Below the pieces are notes generated by a model that saw only the letters and a list, made by a program, of their open reading frames with translations, did no database searches and was not told where the DNA came from. A DNA stretch of 64,000 nucleotides from Acidobacteriota bacterium (GTDB taxonomy: Bacteria; Acidobacteriota; Terriglobia; Bryobacterales; Bryobacteraceae): positions 164,635-228,634 of the forward strand of contig JAFDVZ010000015.1 in the NCBI GenBank assembly GCA_018268715.1. The letters are read 5' to 3'. Made by a program: the position numbers and the translations under genes. Shown here in pieces: positions 43,724-52,569 of the stretch; the first letter of the stretch is position 1, and the number at the start of each line of letters is the position of its first letter.

Positions 43724-44167
43724 TCAGCCGCGGGAGTGGCTTTCAGCCTCTTTGTAGAGCGCGGCCCCGGCGATGGAGCCAGCCAAGAATTCGACGGCGG
43801 CGGCCAGCGTGGAGTAGAACATCAGACGCGGGCCGAAGAGGCCGGTCGCCGCATTCATCAGGCCCGGCAGCACGCCCGCAATGGCCCAGGTAACCAGGCC
43901 GGCATAGACGGCGGTGCGCACTCCGGCGCCGAAGCGCGGTCGAATGGCGGCGTAGACCCACACCAGCAGGATCCCGCCGATGATGAAGGCTAGAAACAAG
44001 CAGAAGAGGAAAGCTCCGGAAAACGCGTTCGGCCGGTTGAGTGACTTCATGGCGTCTTCCCACATCCCTCCCATCAAGACGCCGTTCAGAAACCAGTCGA
44101 GAAAACCCGCGATAATCCCACCTGCGATACCGCCGAGGATCACGCGGCCGTAATTGATCGTGCCCAT
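43724..44167 (-). CDS. Small polytopic membrane protein
   Basis: The 147-residue protein has four hydrophobic segments: GRVILGGIAGGIIAGFLDWFL, FLFCLFLAFIIGGILLVWVY, a third around VYAGLVTWAIAGVLPGL, and a fourth near the C-terminus. The ATG at 44167 is preceded by an ideal AGGAGGAA. I do not assign a function. Similar small acidobacterial membrane proteins are annotated as hypothetical. Confidence 0.85.
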   Translation of the reverse strand: MGTINYGRVILGGIAGGIIAGFLDWFLNGVLMGGMWEDAMKSLNRPNAFSGAFLFCLFLAFIIGGILLVWVYAAIRPRFGAGVRTAVYAGLVTWAIAGVLPGLMNAATGLFGPRLMFYSTLAAAVEFLAGSIAGAALYKEAESHSRG

Positions 44168-44385
44168 TTTGTTCCTCCTTGGTGCAGCGAGTGCGGAGTA
44201 TGCGCATGCCGCAAAGTGGCTCGGCGATCCCGCCAGGTGCAATTCGCGGCCGCAATTCCCATAGAATAATAGCGCCGCCGACCACTTGTCGCGGCCCCAC
44301 GCCCCAATAAATGTTCAAAGCCGGGCCTGCGTGGACTCCGGCCAACCCCATCGGGTACACTCGTCTTTCCAACCAGGGAGAAGCT

Positions 44386-46305
44386 ATGTCTGCGCTAACG
44401 CGACCGACGGGTCGCTCCAGGAATCGAACCGCCGCCGTTGGGGCGGCGCTGCTCGCGGCCGCCGCATTCGCCGCAAGCCCAAGGGATCAGGTCACGGGGA
44501 CGTTCGAGCGCCCGCCGCACATTGAGTATCGCCTCGAAGGCGTCGTCGGAAAGCGCTTGAAAGCCAACCTGGAGAACTGGGAACTGCGCGCCCCCGGTTC
44601 GAACCCCGCCCTGGTCCGCATGTTCTACGATCGCGACCGCAAGCCCGGCCGCCGGCTGGAGCCATGGGGCGGCGAATTCATCGGCAAGCACCTGAACGCG
44701 GCCATCCTGAGTTACCGGTTTCTACGAGACCCCAGACAGAGAATTCTCATCGACGAGTTACTAAGTCAATTCCTCCGCAGCCAGGATCCGGACGGCTACC
44801 TCGGCCCGTTCGAGCGCACGCAGCGCCTGACCGGCAGAAACTGGGATGTTTGGGGGCATTACTGGGCAATCCGCGCCTTGTTGCTCTATCACCAGGAGTT
44901 CAACTCGCCGGAGGCGCTCGCGGCGGCCACCCGCGCGGCCGACCTCATCATCCGGACCTTCCGCGAAAAGAACATCCCCATGACGAACGACGGCTCGTTC
45001 GGCCAGATGAACTACGCCTCTATCCACGCGTTCACCAAACTGTACCGAGTCACGGGCAAACCGGAATATCTCGAAATGGCGCGCTGGATCGCGAAGCAGT
45101 GGGACAAGCCCGGCGCGGGCCTCTATCTGCGCCTGGCGCTTGATGGCAAGGAGATGTTCGAGTTCCCCGGGAATCGCTGGGAGAGCATCCACGACTTCCA
45201 GGGCATGTACGACCTGTACCTTCTCACCGGAGACAGCGCTCTAAAGCAAGCCTTCACGCAGATCTGGACGAGCATTCTGAAGGGCGATCGTCACAACACG
45301 GGCGGCTTCACTTCGGGCGAACGCACCACCGGGAATCCCTATGACGGCGGGGCCATTGAAACATGCTGCACGGTCGCCTGGGTGGACATGAGCACGGACA
45401 TGCTCGCGCTGACCGGCGACTCCCGCGTGGCCGACGAACTCGAACTCTCGCTGTTCAACGGAGTTCTCGGAGCACAACACCCGTCCGGTTCCTGGTGGAC
45501 GTACAACACCCCCATGGACGGCGAACGGCGCGCTTCGGCGCACCAGATCGTGTTCCAGGCCAGGGCCGGGAGCCCGGAACTGAACTGTTGTTCGGTGAAC
45601 GGTCCGCGCGGTCTGGCGCTGCTGTCGGAATGGGCGGTTCTGCGGTCAAGCGATGGGATCGTTCTCAACTACTATGGTCCAGGCGCGGTCACCATCCCGG
45701 TCGCCTCCGGACAAAGGGTCCGGATCGAGCAGACCACGAAGTATCCCGCCGACGGCGTCGTACAAGTCCGCCTCGTGATGGAGCGGCCTGAGACAATGAC
45801 GCTGAGGCTTCGAATTCCAGCCTGGTCGGAACGTTCTTCGGTGTCCGTGAACGGGGCGGCGCAGAGCGCGAAGGCGGGCGCTTATCTGGCGATGCGACGC
45901 GAATGGAAGACCGGTGACGCGATCGACATCGCCTTCGACATGAGCCCCCACTTCTGGGCGGGCGAACGGGAACTCGACGGCCGAGGCTCGATCTACTACG
46001 GCCCGCTGCTGCTCGCGTTTGACCCGACTTACAACAGCATCGACCTGGACAACGTTCCGGAGTTAGACGCCGCGCGGGTGAAGTTGACGAACGCCGCTGC
46101 CGGCGCGCCGGGCGAGTTCAAACCGTGGGTGCTATTTGGCGTGGAGGCCCAGGGCGGAACCATCCACCTATGCGACTTCGCCACCGCGGGAGCCTATGGA
46201 AACCCATACCGGACGTGGTTTCTCATGAAGGGCCTGCCGCCGCCGGCTGCCTTCGATCCGCGACGGCCGGTGTGGGCCATGCGCCCGGCCGCGCAACACC
46301 ACTGA
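44386..46305 (+). CDS. Secreted GH127-like glycoside hydrolase (DUF1680, beta-L-arabinofuranosidase family)
   Basis: The 639-residue protein has an N-terminal signal region (AAVGAALLAAAAFAA). An (alpha/alpha)6 barrel of the DUF1680 family follows (WELRAPGSNPALVRMFYDRD; LGPFERTQRLTGRNWDVWGHYW). The Zn/catalytic motif of the family appears as GAIETCCTVAW near residue 325 and ELNCCSVNGPRG near 402, giving the Glu and three Cys needed for Cys-nucleophile catalysis. C-terminal beta domains follow. The start at 44386 has AGGGAG six bases upstream. It probably trims arabinose-containing plant glycans. Confidence 0.9.
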   Translation: MSALTRPTGRSRNRTAAVGAALLAAAAFAASPRDQVTGTFERPPHIEYRLEGVVGKRLKANLENWELRAPGSNPALVRMFYDRDRKPGRRLEPWGGEFIGKHLNAAILSYRFLRDPRQRILIDELLSQFLRSQDPDGYLGPFERTQRLTGRNWDVWGHYWAIRALLLYHQEFNSPEALAAATRAADLIIRTFREKNIPMTNDGSFGQMNYASIHAFTKLYRVTGKPEYLEMARWIAKQWDKPGAGLYLRLALDGKEMFEFPGNRWESIHDFQGMYDLYLLTGDSALKQAFTQIWTSILKGDRHNTGGFTSGERTTGNPYDGGAIETCCTVAWVDMSTDMLALTGDSRVADELELSLFNGVLGAQHPSGSWWTYNTPMDGERRASAHQIVFQARAGSPELNCCSVNGPRGLALLSEWAVLRSSDGIVLNYYGPGAVTIPVASGQRVRIEQTTKYPADGVVQVRLVMERPETMTLRLRIPAWSERSSVSVNGAAQSAKAGAYLAMRREWKTGDAIDIAFDMSPHFWAGERELDGRGSIYYGPLLLAFDPTYNSIDLDNVPELDAARVKLTNAAAGAPGEFKPWVLFGVEAQGGTIHLCDFATAGAYGNPYRTWFLMKGLPPPAAFDPRRPVWAMRPAAQHH

Positions 46306-46315
46306 ACGCTCAACC

Positions 46316-49300
46316 CTAAGGCCGCGTCGTCAACCCCGCGGCCCGACTCTCGACGGTAAGCGACAGGCGGGGCGCTGTCGTGCTAGCGGGCGCTTCCCCC
46401 ACCGAAACCTCAATGGGCTGATTCCCGGGCGAGACGTCCGGCGGGACCTCCATGCGAACCAGGTACAAGCCGGGTGACGTCAGCCCCGCGAAGATCACGC
46501 GAGCCGGCAGCCCGCCCACCCGCGCCGTCGCCGGAGCCGCGATCGGATACGCCGCCGCAAACACGCGATCGGTCACAAAGCCGGCCGGGTCCAGCGTGGC
46601 GCCCATGCCCACCATATAAAGGTCGATCGTCTCGCCTGGGAAGGCCCCGCGGTTCACTCGCGAATCCACCGCGCGGTTGCCCACCAGAAAGCCGGTCCCC
46701 GGCAGCGCCGCCGTCACGGAGTACACCGCGCCATCAACATCGGGAATCGCGTAAATGGCCGGTTGGGTTGCCTTGGCCGTGACTGCGAACGCGTCGCTGG
46801 CCACGCCGTCCGTCTGAACAACGACATTCACCGGACCCGGCTCGATGGACTTGGGAGCCAGCGCATTAATCTGTGTGGGCCCGGCATAGGACAGCGCCGC
46901 GGGCGCCCCGTTGAACGTCACCCGCACACTGCCAAGCTCGGTCGGCAGCGTATCCCTAGCGCCGAAGTCGGCAATCTGCGCGAACGGCGAGAGATTCGAT
47001 CCCGCGATGGCGACCCACAATCCGGGAGCGACTCCGGCGCTGTAATTCCACACGTCCGCCACGCCCTGAATCACAGGCTTTGAGGCGCCTGCCCCCATAC
47101 CCACCCCACCCAGCCCGATCACGCTGGCGCCCGCGCCGGTGTTCGCGGCGATGAACAGCAGGCCCGCGCGCGAGCCTGCCCGGGAAGGAGCGAAGCGCAC
47201 CGCGATCCGGCAACTAGCGCCCGCCGCGAGCGTCGAACCGCAGGTGTTCGACTGTTCGAAATCGCCGCCGTTGGCCCCGCCGATTCCGATGCCGCTCAGC
47301 GTCAGGCTCAACGTCCCCGAGTTCCTTACCGTAACGGTTTGCTCCGGGCCGGCCACCCCGAGCGCCAGCGATCCGAAATCCAGGCTCGTCGGCGACACAT
47401 CGGGCGGAGAAGCGAACACCGGCTTGGCGGCCGCTTGCACCACCGTTAGCGGGTGTCCCGCAATCGTCACGCTGCCCTGTCGCATCGGCCCCACATTCTG
47501 TCGGACGCTGTAGGTGACCCGCGTGCTCCCTGTCCCGGACGACGGTGTGAACCCGACCCACGGCTCCACCGATGTCGCGGTCCACTTGCAGCTTTCCGGC
47601 GCCGTGATGCCGAGCGTCCCCGTTGTTCCATCGGCCAGGGCGATGATGCGATCGGGAGGCTCGATCGATGACGCGCAGCCCGTTCCGGCGACGGCCAGCG
47701 TCAGGCGCAACGTCTCGCCAAACTCGCCGGTTCCTTGCACGCTCATCCGGCCGGTGATGGTGATGTCGCTAGCGCCAACCGGGATGCGCAGCGTCTCCAG
47801 TTCCGAGCTTGTGAGCGAAGGGAGCGCGGACGCCAGGGCGGCATTCCCCATCGTCGTGCGCAACAGGGTTCCGCCTCGCGGAGCGGCTGTGGGCAGCCAC
47901 GTCGCCTGCCCCGTATTCACCATCCTCGCGGTCACCTCACAAGCCGCTCCCGATGGCGCCGGAACCTGTGCGCCATTCTCCACCACCACGTCCACGCCGG
48001 GGCAGGTGACATGGATTCCGCCGAACTCGGCATTGGCGAATTTCAACGGACCATTGCCGCCATAGGGCGCATTCCCGACTTGCGCCATCGGCATCGTAGC
48101 CGTATCCGAGCCCGTCCCGTCGTCGATCAACCGCAGGCTCCGTCCTCCTGCGCGCGCCGCGACGTACTCGTCCGACCAGCGGAGAAACAACCCGTACTGG
48201 CCGCGAGCGTCGGCGTCGCGGTCCACACGCTGGGTCAGGAAATCGGGACTGGGCGTTGGCGGCGTTGCTGCGAACCTCGCCCCCCACTCCGCCAGCGCAC
48301 GCGCGCACCCCCGAGGCGTTCCGTCCGGATCGATGACGCCGAAGTCGCTCCCCGTCAGCACATAAATACCGCCCGGCCACCACCACACCGTATCGGCGCT
48401 CGATCCATCCTCGTTCGCCAACCGCATGAATCCATCGCAGAAGGAACCCTGATTCGCTCCATTGGTCACGCCGCCCGCGCCGATGTCGTAGCCGAACTCG
48501 ACCCATTGCACCGGTTTATCCCCGGTCCGATACCGTCCGTACGCCGTTGCGAAGCCCCAGTTCCGCGTCTCGGGCCACATCGAACGCTCGTACTTTTCCA
48601 TCGAGACGAAGTCGAGATGCGCCGCTCCGGCCCCCAGGTCGTAACCCATGGAGGCATTCCCGGCGGCCGTCATCGCCGACCAGTTGCGATAGGTCACCAG
48701 CGTATCGGGATCGCTGCGGCGAATTTCACGCGCGGCCAGACCCAGGTTGCGCCCCAGGTAATCATCGGCGAACCGCCGGTATGCCGCCACCATGATCCGC
48801 CAAGGCCCATCCTCGGTCATTTGCTGGTCGGTTGGATTCGTCAGCCGTCCGCTCGCATCAAGCGGCGGCGTGACGCCCCAGACCTGGGTTGCCGCTGAAA
48901 GGGAACCGTACTGATCGTCCACCCATGCGCGCCACACCCCATCCAGGGCCACCCGCCCGCTCCCCTCCACGATGGGTCTGCCGTCGATGTATCCCGCATA
49001 TCCGCCGCTCTTCTGCATGCCGACGAACGGCTCCCACAGCAGGTCGTACGCGAAGACTCGATCGTTGCCTGGAAGAAACGCCTCGTTCAGGAAGGCGCCC
49101 ACAAAGGGATTCAGCGTTCCACCATATGCGTTGTTACCCAGCATGACCGGCAGATCGATGCGCGCCCAGATGCCGTGACTCCGGCAACGCTCCAGGAAGT
49201 CCATCAGCGACCGCGCCTGCGGCGCCCAGACCTGATCCAAGGCGAGGAACGCGCCGATGTATCGAATGTTGACCAGGTTGAAGTGCAACGACTCCATCAG

Positions 49301-50491
49301 CGCAAGGTCCGCTTCAATCTGGGCGGGATCGTACAGTTCAGGCGCCAGCCACTCCGAGTTCGCCGCGTAGCGTGGCCAGTAGTTGACCCCGTGCGGATAC
49401 ACGCGCCTGCCTCCCGCATAGAAGCCGCCGCCGATTGCCCGGATCTTCTGGCTGGGCTGGCGGGTGTTGGCCGGATTGAAGATGCGGAGCGGCGTCTCCA
49501 GGCTATCCACCACGCCGCCTTGCGCCTCGACGTCGAAATGCAGCCTGTAATCGCCGGTCGAAAGGGAAGGGAATCCCAGCGTCACCGTGGCGGCGCCCTC
49601 CGCTGGAATCGTCACCGTCACGGGGGGCTGCGGCAACGGCGCCGGCCCTCCCGCGATCGACCACTGGAGCGTCGCCTCCACCGCCGTCTTCGACATATTG
49701 ATCAGCCGGGCCTGTCCGGTGATCGTCTCACCCGGCAACCACATCGGCGTGGCCGGTCCCGCCCCCTGCAGATGTACTCCGCCCACCGCATTGCGAAGCG
49801 CCGCCACCAACTGTGTGCGGTAGGGTTCGGAGAGCGATGGCGAAGGTAGCCAGATGGAAAGCCGTTTCATTGCGGCGAAGTGCGCAATCGCGGGCGACAG
49901 GTCCGAATAGACAGTCGCCGCTGGCGCGAGGACATCGCCAATCACCCGCGTCCGCATCGAGAACCCCCCGAAAAGGCCGCGCCGCGTGACGATGGGAAAC
50001 CGTAGCCCGGAGGATGCGGTGTATTGCGATTGGGAAGGTGCGAAGGTCGGCACGTAGGTGTACTGCAACGTCGGCCATGCGGGAGATCCGGTGGCGGCCT
50101 GGTATCCCGCGGCGTCCACCCACGTCCCGTCAGGCGCTCGATACAGCGGGTTCCGGAACGGCTCTCCGCCGCTTGCCATCAAACCTCCGCCGGCCGCGGA
50201 GAATGCGACAACGGCCGACATCGCCTCGGCGGGCAAGGTCTCGAGCGACGGAATCGCGAGCAGAACGTCGCTCGAAGCAGTCGCCGAGGGGATGTCCTCG
50301 GCGGCCACCGTGCTCACGCTGTAGCCCGCCTCGCCCAGCAGCGCGCGAAACTGATCGGCGGCGTAGATCCATCGGGCGTCGCGCCAGGGTCCGCTCCCAT
50401 CCACCACCAGCGCCCTCGCGGTCTGCGCGGACAAGCAGGCGTGTGAAAGGGCGAAGAGCGCGCCCACCGCCAGTGCTCTGAAGAGGTTCAT
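46316..50491 (-). CDS. Large secreted TIM-barrel glycosidase-like protein with BACON, ASH and Solibacter C-terminal domains
   Basis: The 1391-residue protein has a signal peptide (MNLFRALAVGALFALSHACLSAQ). In order it shows an N-terminal amidotransferase-like alpha/beta domain (about 28-230) and a beta-sandwich (about 270-350). A clan-A-like TIM barrel follows (about 360-790) with probable acid/base Glu in LLWEP (about 484) and nucleophile Glu in VEFGYD (about 664). Next come a BACON domain (about 940-1010; WTATSVEPWVGFTPSSGTG), a choice-of-anchor D/ASH domain (about 1030-1110; LDFGSLALG) and a TIGR03437-like domain (about 1135-1390). The last is typical of Solibacter. Exact GH family and substrate are not known. 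It converges on the GH127 gene with a 10-bp gap. Confidence 0.82.
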   Translation of the reverse strand: MNLFRALAVGALFALSHACLSAQTARALVVDGSGPWRDARWIYAADQFRALLGEAGYSVSTVAAEDIPSATASSDVLLAIPSLETLPAEAMSAVVAFSAAGGGLMASGGEPFRNPLYRAPDGTWVDAAGYQAATGSPAWPTLQYTYVPTFAPSQSQYTASSGLRFPIVTRRGLFGGFSMRTRVIGDVLAPAATVYSDLSPAIAHFAAMKRLSIWLPSPSLSEPYRTQLVAALRNAVGGVHLQGAGPATPMWLPGETITGQARLINMSKTAVEATLQWSIAGGPAPLPQPPVTVTIPAEGAATVTLGFPSLSTGDYRLHFDVEAQGGVVDSLETPLRIFNPANTRQPSQKIRAIGGGFYAGGRRVYPHGVNYWPRYAANSEWLAPELYDPAQIEADLALMESLHFNLVNIRYIGAFLALDQVWAPQARSLMDFLERCRSHGIWARIDLPVMLGNNAYGGTLNPFVGAFLNEAFLPGNDRVFAYDLLWEPFVGMQKSGGYAGYIDGRPIVEGSGRVALDGVWRAWVDDQYGSLSAATQVWGVTPPLDASGRLTNPTDQQMTEDGPWRIMVAAYRRFADDYLGRNLGLAAREIRRSDPDTLVTYRNWSAMTAAGNASMGYDLGAGAAHLDFVSMEKYERSMWPETRNWGFATAYGRYRTGDKPVQWVEFGYDIGAGGVTNGANQGSFCDGFMRLANEDGSSADTVWWWPGGIYVLTGSDFGVIDPDGTPRGCARALAEWGARFAATPPTPSPDFLTQRVDRDADARGQYGLFLRWSDEYVAARAGGRSLRLIDDGTGSDTATMPMAQVGNAPYGGNGPLKFANAEFGGIHVTCPGVDVVVENGAQVPAPSGAACEVTARMVNTGQATWLPTAAPRGGTLLRTTMGNAALASALPSLTSSELETLRIPVGASDITITGRMSVQGTGEFGETLRLTLAVAGTGCASSIEPPDRIIALADGTTGTLGITAPESCKWTATSVEPWVGFTPSSGTGSTRVTYSVRQNVGPMRQGSVTIAGHPLTVVQAAAKPVFASPPDVSPTSLDFGSLALGVAGPEQTVTVRNSGTLSLTLSGIGIGGANGGDFEQSNTCGSTLAAGASCRIAVRFAPSRAGSRAGLLFIAANTGAGASVIGLGGVGMGAGASKPVIQGVADVWNYSAGVAPGLWVAIAGSNLSPFAQIADFGARDTLPTELGSVRVTFNGAPAALSYAGPTQINALAPKSIEPGPVNVVVQTDGVASDAFAVTAKATQPAIYAIPDVDGAVYSVTAALPGTGFLVGNRAVDSRVNRGAFPGETIDLYMVGMGATLDPAGFVTDRVFAAAYPIAAPATARVGGLPARVIFAGLTSPGLYLVRMEVPPDVSPGNQPIEVSVGEAPASTTAPRLSLTVESRAAGLTTRP

Positions 50492-50631
50492 CAAAGTCGC
50501 TCCGCCCGTCACCGGCCCGATCTCACACAATTCGGCGCCGCAACGCCGTCGGAAACGGGACCTCGAAGTCATTTGACGTTCACGGGGCGGATTTCGTAGC
50601 GTCATCCCCCACACCCGCCCACCGCCGCCAC

Positions 50632-51222
50632 TCAACCGAACCGCGAAGCCCGCCAACTCGCCAGGCAAACCGCCACCGCCAGATCATCATGCCCGGCGTC
50701 CTTCCAACCCCCGCCTTTCGTCATCCGCAACCCCGCCAGTTCGTCCACCAGTCGGCGCGTCTCGGGCACATCCACGCCAAATGAAATCAAACCGTTCGCC
50801 ACCATCACCTGCAACGCGGTCACCAGGTTCACCTTCGGCACGTACCACACGCCGTTCTTCAAGTGCGCCTTCAACCCGTCCGTGACCACCACCTCCACCA
50901 CCGGGCAATCCAGATCGGCCCGCCGCAGCATATCCATCACCACCTGCCCGCCGCCGGTCGCATCCACCACCAGCGTCAGTCGTCCCGCCACCTCCGGTCG
51001 CCGCGTCAGGTCGCGAACCCGCTCCACCACGTCCGGATACGAGGTCCCCAGCGGGATCCGCTCCAGGTGGCGCACCGCGTATCGGTCCTCGGAATCCGCC
51101 GGTCGCGGCGCCGAATGCGGGCTCCACTCGAACTGCTTCGACGGAACGATCCGCTCCAACACCGCGATCGCCGTGGGGTCCACTCGCTTTCCCAAGTCGA
51201 GTCCCATGACATAGTCGTTCAT
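50632..51222 (-). CDS. Terminase large subunit, nuclease-domain protein (split gene)
   Basis: The 196-residue protein has the RNase H-like nuclease fold of phage large terminases: GLDLGKRVDPTAIAVLE (first Asp), LTLVVDATGGGQVVMDML (second Asp) and GWKDAGHDDLAVAVCLA (third acidic pair). All metal-binding positions seem intact. It lacks the ATPase half, which is encoded by the preceding gene. The two overlap by ATGA, so they are co-translated. No portal, capsid or tail gene is nearby, so it is either a domesticated terminase or the remains of an element. Confidence 0.8.
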   Translation of the reverse strand: MNDYVMGLDLGKRVDPTAIAVLERIVPSKQFEWSPHSAPRPADSEDRYAVRHLERIPLGTSYPDVVERVRDLTRRPEVAGRLTLVVDATGGGQVVMDMLRRADLDCPVVEVVVTDGLKAHLKNGVWYVPKVNLVTALQVMVANGLISFGVDVPETRRLVDELAGLRMTKGGGWKDAGHDDLAVAVCLASWRASRFG

Positions 51223-51998
51223 CGCATGAATCCTTCCGGCGCCCACAGCGCCCGCACCGATGGGTGCATCAACCGAAATAACTCCTCCCGGCCGAACAAC
51301 GACGCCTCCGCGTCGAAAAACTCGCAAAGAAACTCTCGCCGGAACTGGGCCTCGCCCTTTCTCTTGCGCTCCTTCGCCAGAAACGCCGCGCTCAGCCTGG
51401 GACACTCCGTCGCCTTCACTGAGATCCGCGTCCATTCCGGATCCTCGTTCGACCACGCCTCCCAGAAGAACCCCGCTTTCACCCAAGGGGTGCTGATCAG
51501 CCACAGGTCGCCGTCCCGTGGACCTAACATCGGAGTCATCGCCTCGTAGTGTTGATCGGGAACCTGAGCGGCCTCGTCGACAATCATCAGCGTGACGTCG
51601 GAAAAGCCGCGCACCGTCGCATCCTTGGCCGGAACCGCCACGATTCTCGATTCGTTCGGCAGAGCCAGGGACACCCGGTTCAACCCGTCGCCCCGCCGCG
51701 GAATCCCCAGCCGCCGCAGGAACGCGGCAGCCTTCTTCAGAAACTCTCCGCCTTGTCGCTCGCTCGGACACACAATCAGGGCCAGGCTCTCCGGATGCGA
51801 CCACGCATGGTGAACCACCTTGGCCGCCGCCACCGTGCTCTTGCCCCACTGTCGAGTGCAGTTCAGGATCAGCTGTTTGTGCCGGGGCCTCAATAGCGAC
51901 GCCTGCACCGGATCCGGCTGAAATCCCAGCCGGCCGCGAGCGAACGCTTCCCCATCCAGCACCGCCAGAAGGTCGGAGTAACTGACTAAGTCTCCCAC
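51219..51998 (-). CDS. Terminase large subunit, ATPase-domain protein (split gene)
   Basis: The 259-residue protein carries the terminase motor motifs: Walker A in NCTRQWGKSTVAAAK, Walker B VTLMIVDEAAQV and coupling motif LWLISTPW. It ends with FLCEFFDAEASLFG, where the nuclease domain would normally continue in one chain. I chose GTG 51998 because AGGAGG lies ten bases upstream. A GTG at 52082 would extend it into the upstream gene. Together with the 196-residue nuclease it equals one normal large terminase. Confidence 0.8.
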   Translation of the reverse strand: MGDLVSYSDLLAVLDGEAFARGRLGFQPDPVQASLLRPRHKQLILNCTRQWGKSTVAAAKVVHHAWSHPESLALIVCPSERQGGEFLKKAAAFLRRLGIPRRGDGLNRVSLALPNESRIVAVPAKDATVRGFSDVTLMIVDEAAQVPDQHYEAMTPMLGPRDGDLWLISTPWVKAGFFWEAWSNEDPEWTRISVKATECPRLSAAFLAKERKRKGEAQFRREFLCEFFDAEASLFGREELFRLMHPSVRALWAPEGFMR

Positions 51999-52204
51999 TT
52001 CGACAGCGCCTCCTGAACGTCTCGAAGCGCCTCCGGATGGTTCGCCAGCGCGTCGGAAATCGCCGCCCAGAGTTTGGGCCACTCGACCAGGGAGCCCTCG
52101 CCCGCCCCGCCCGGTCGAAGCGCCCTCAGCGGGGCCGCCCGGCGCAACGTAAGCGCCTCGTCTTCACTCGTTCCGTAAGAGCGTCGGGCATAACTCAATG
52201 TCAT
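51986..52204 (-). CDS. Small acidobacterial hypothetical protein before the split terminase
   Basis: The 72-residue frame has an ATG preceded by GGAGG, and it overlaps the start of the ATPase gene by 13 bp. The C-terminal half looks helical (WAAISDALANHPEALRDVQEALSKWE). Its place suggests a partner of the terminase, such as a small-subunit-like factor, but no motif supports that. It is a plausible rather than certain gene. Confidence 0.5.
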   Translation of the reverse strand: MTLSYARRSYGTSEDEALTLRRAAPLRALRPGGAGEGSLVEWPKLWAAISDALANHPEALRDVQEALSKWET

Positions 52205-52302
52205 GGATGATTACTTGGCCTCCTACCCCATACCTACCACGGCGTTAGCCCGAGGCCCCCTACCCGATTCCGCCAACCTCAACAAAACGGAGCAGAAATA
52301 AT

Positions 52303-52469
52303 CGTTCATTTTTTGTGAACGGCGAAAACCGAGGTAGGGAATTGACCCCCTTTCACGCAATTCGTACACTCGGCGAGTCGCCGGCCCCGGTGGCGCGCCG
52401 CGAATGCCCAGGGCGGTCAACCCTGCGAAATGGGCCGTTCGAGATACCCCGAAAATCGCCGTTCACAAA
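52303..52469. other. Divergent intergenic region with hairpin and 14-bp inverted repeats
   Basis: Between the divergent genes at 52204 and 52570 (365 bp, no convincing gene), CGTTCA and TGAACG form a hairpin at 52303-52321 around a T-rich loop. TTTGTGAACGGCGA at 52312-52325 recurs as its exact inverse complement at 52456-52469. Three GTTCA/TGAAC half-sites thus flank both promoters, as expected of operators for a shared repressor. An end of a small element is the alternative. Confidence 0.5.
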
Positions 52470-52569
52470 TCTTTCGGGAAAATATCTCCCCGCTAAGTCA
52501 ATAACTTCCCCAATTGGACCCAGTTGGCTTTGCCCGCCTGCCCCTTACTCTGAAAATAGAAAGGTAGTT

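Noticed and set aside
52223-52420. 65-codon frame between the divergent genes
   Set aside because: Composition is that of random high-GC sequence, it has no ribosome binding site, and it crosses the inverted repeats.
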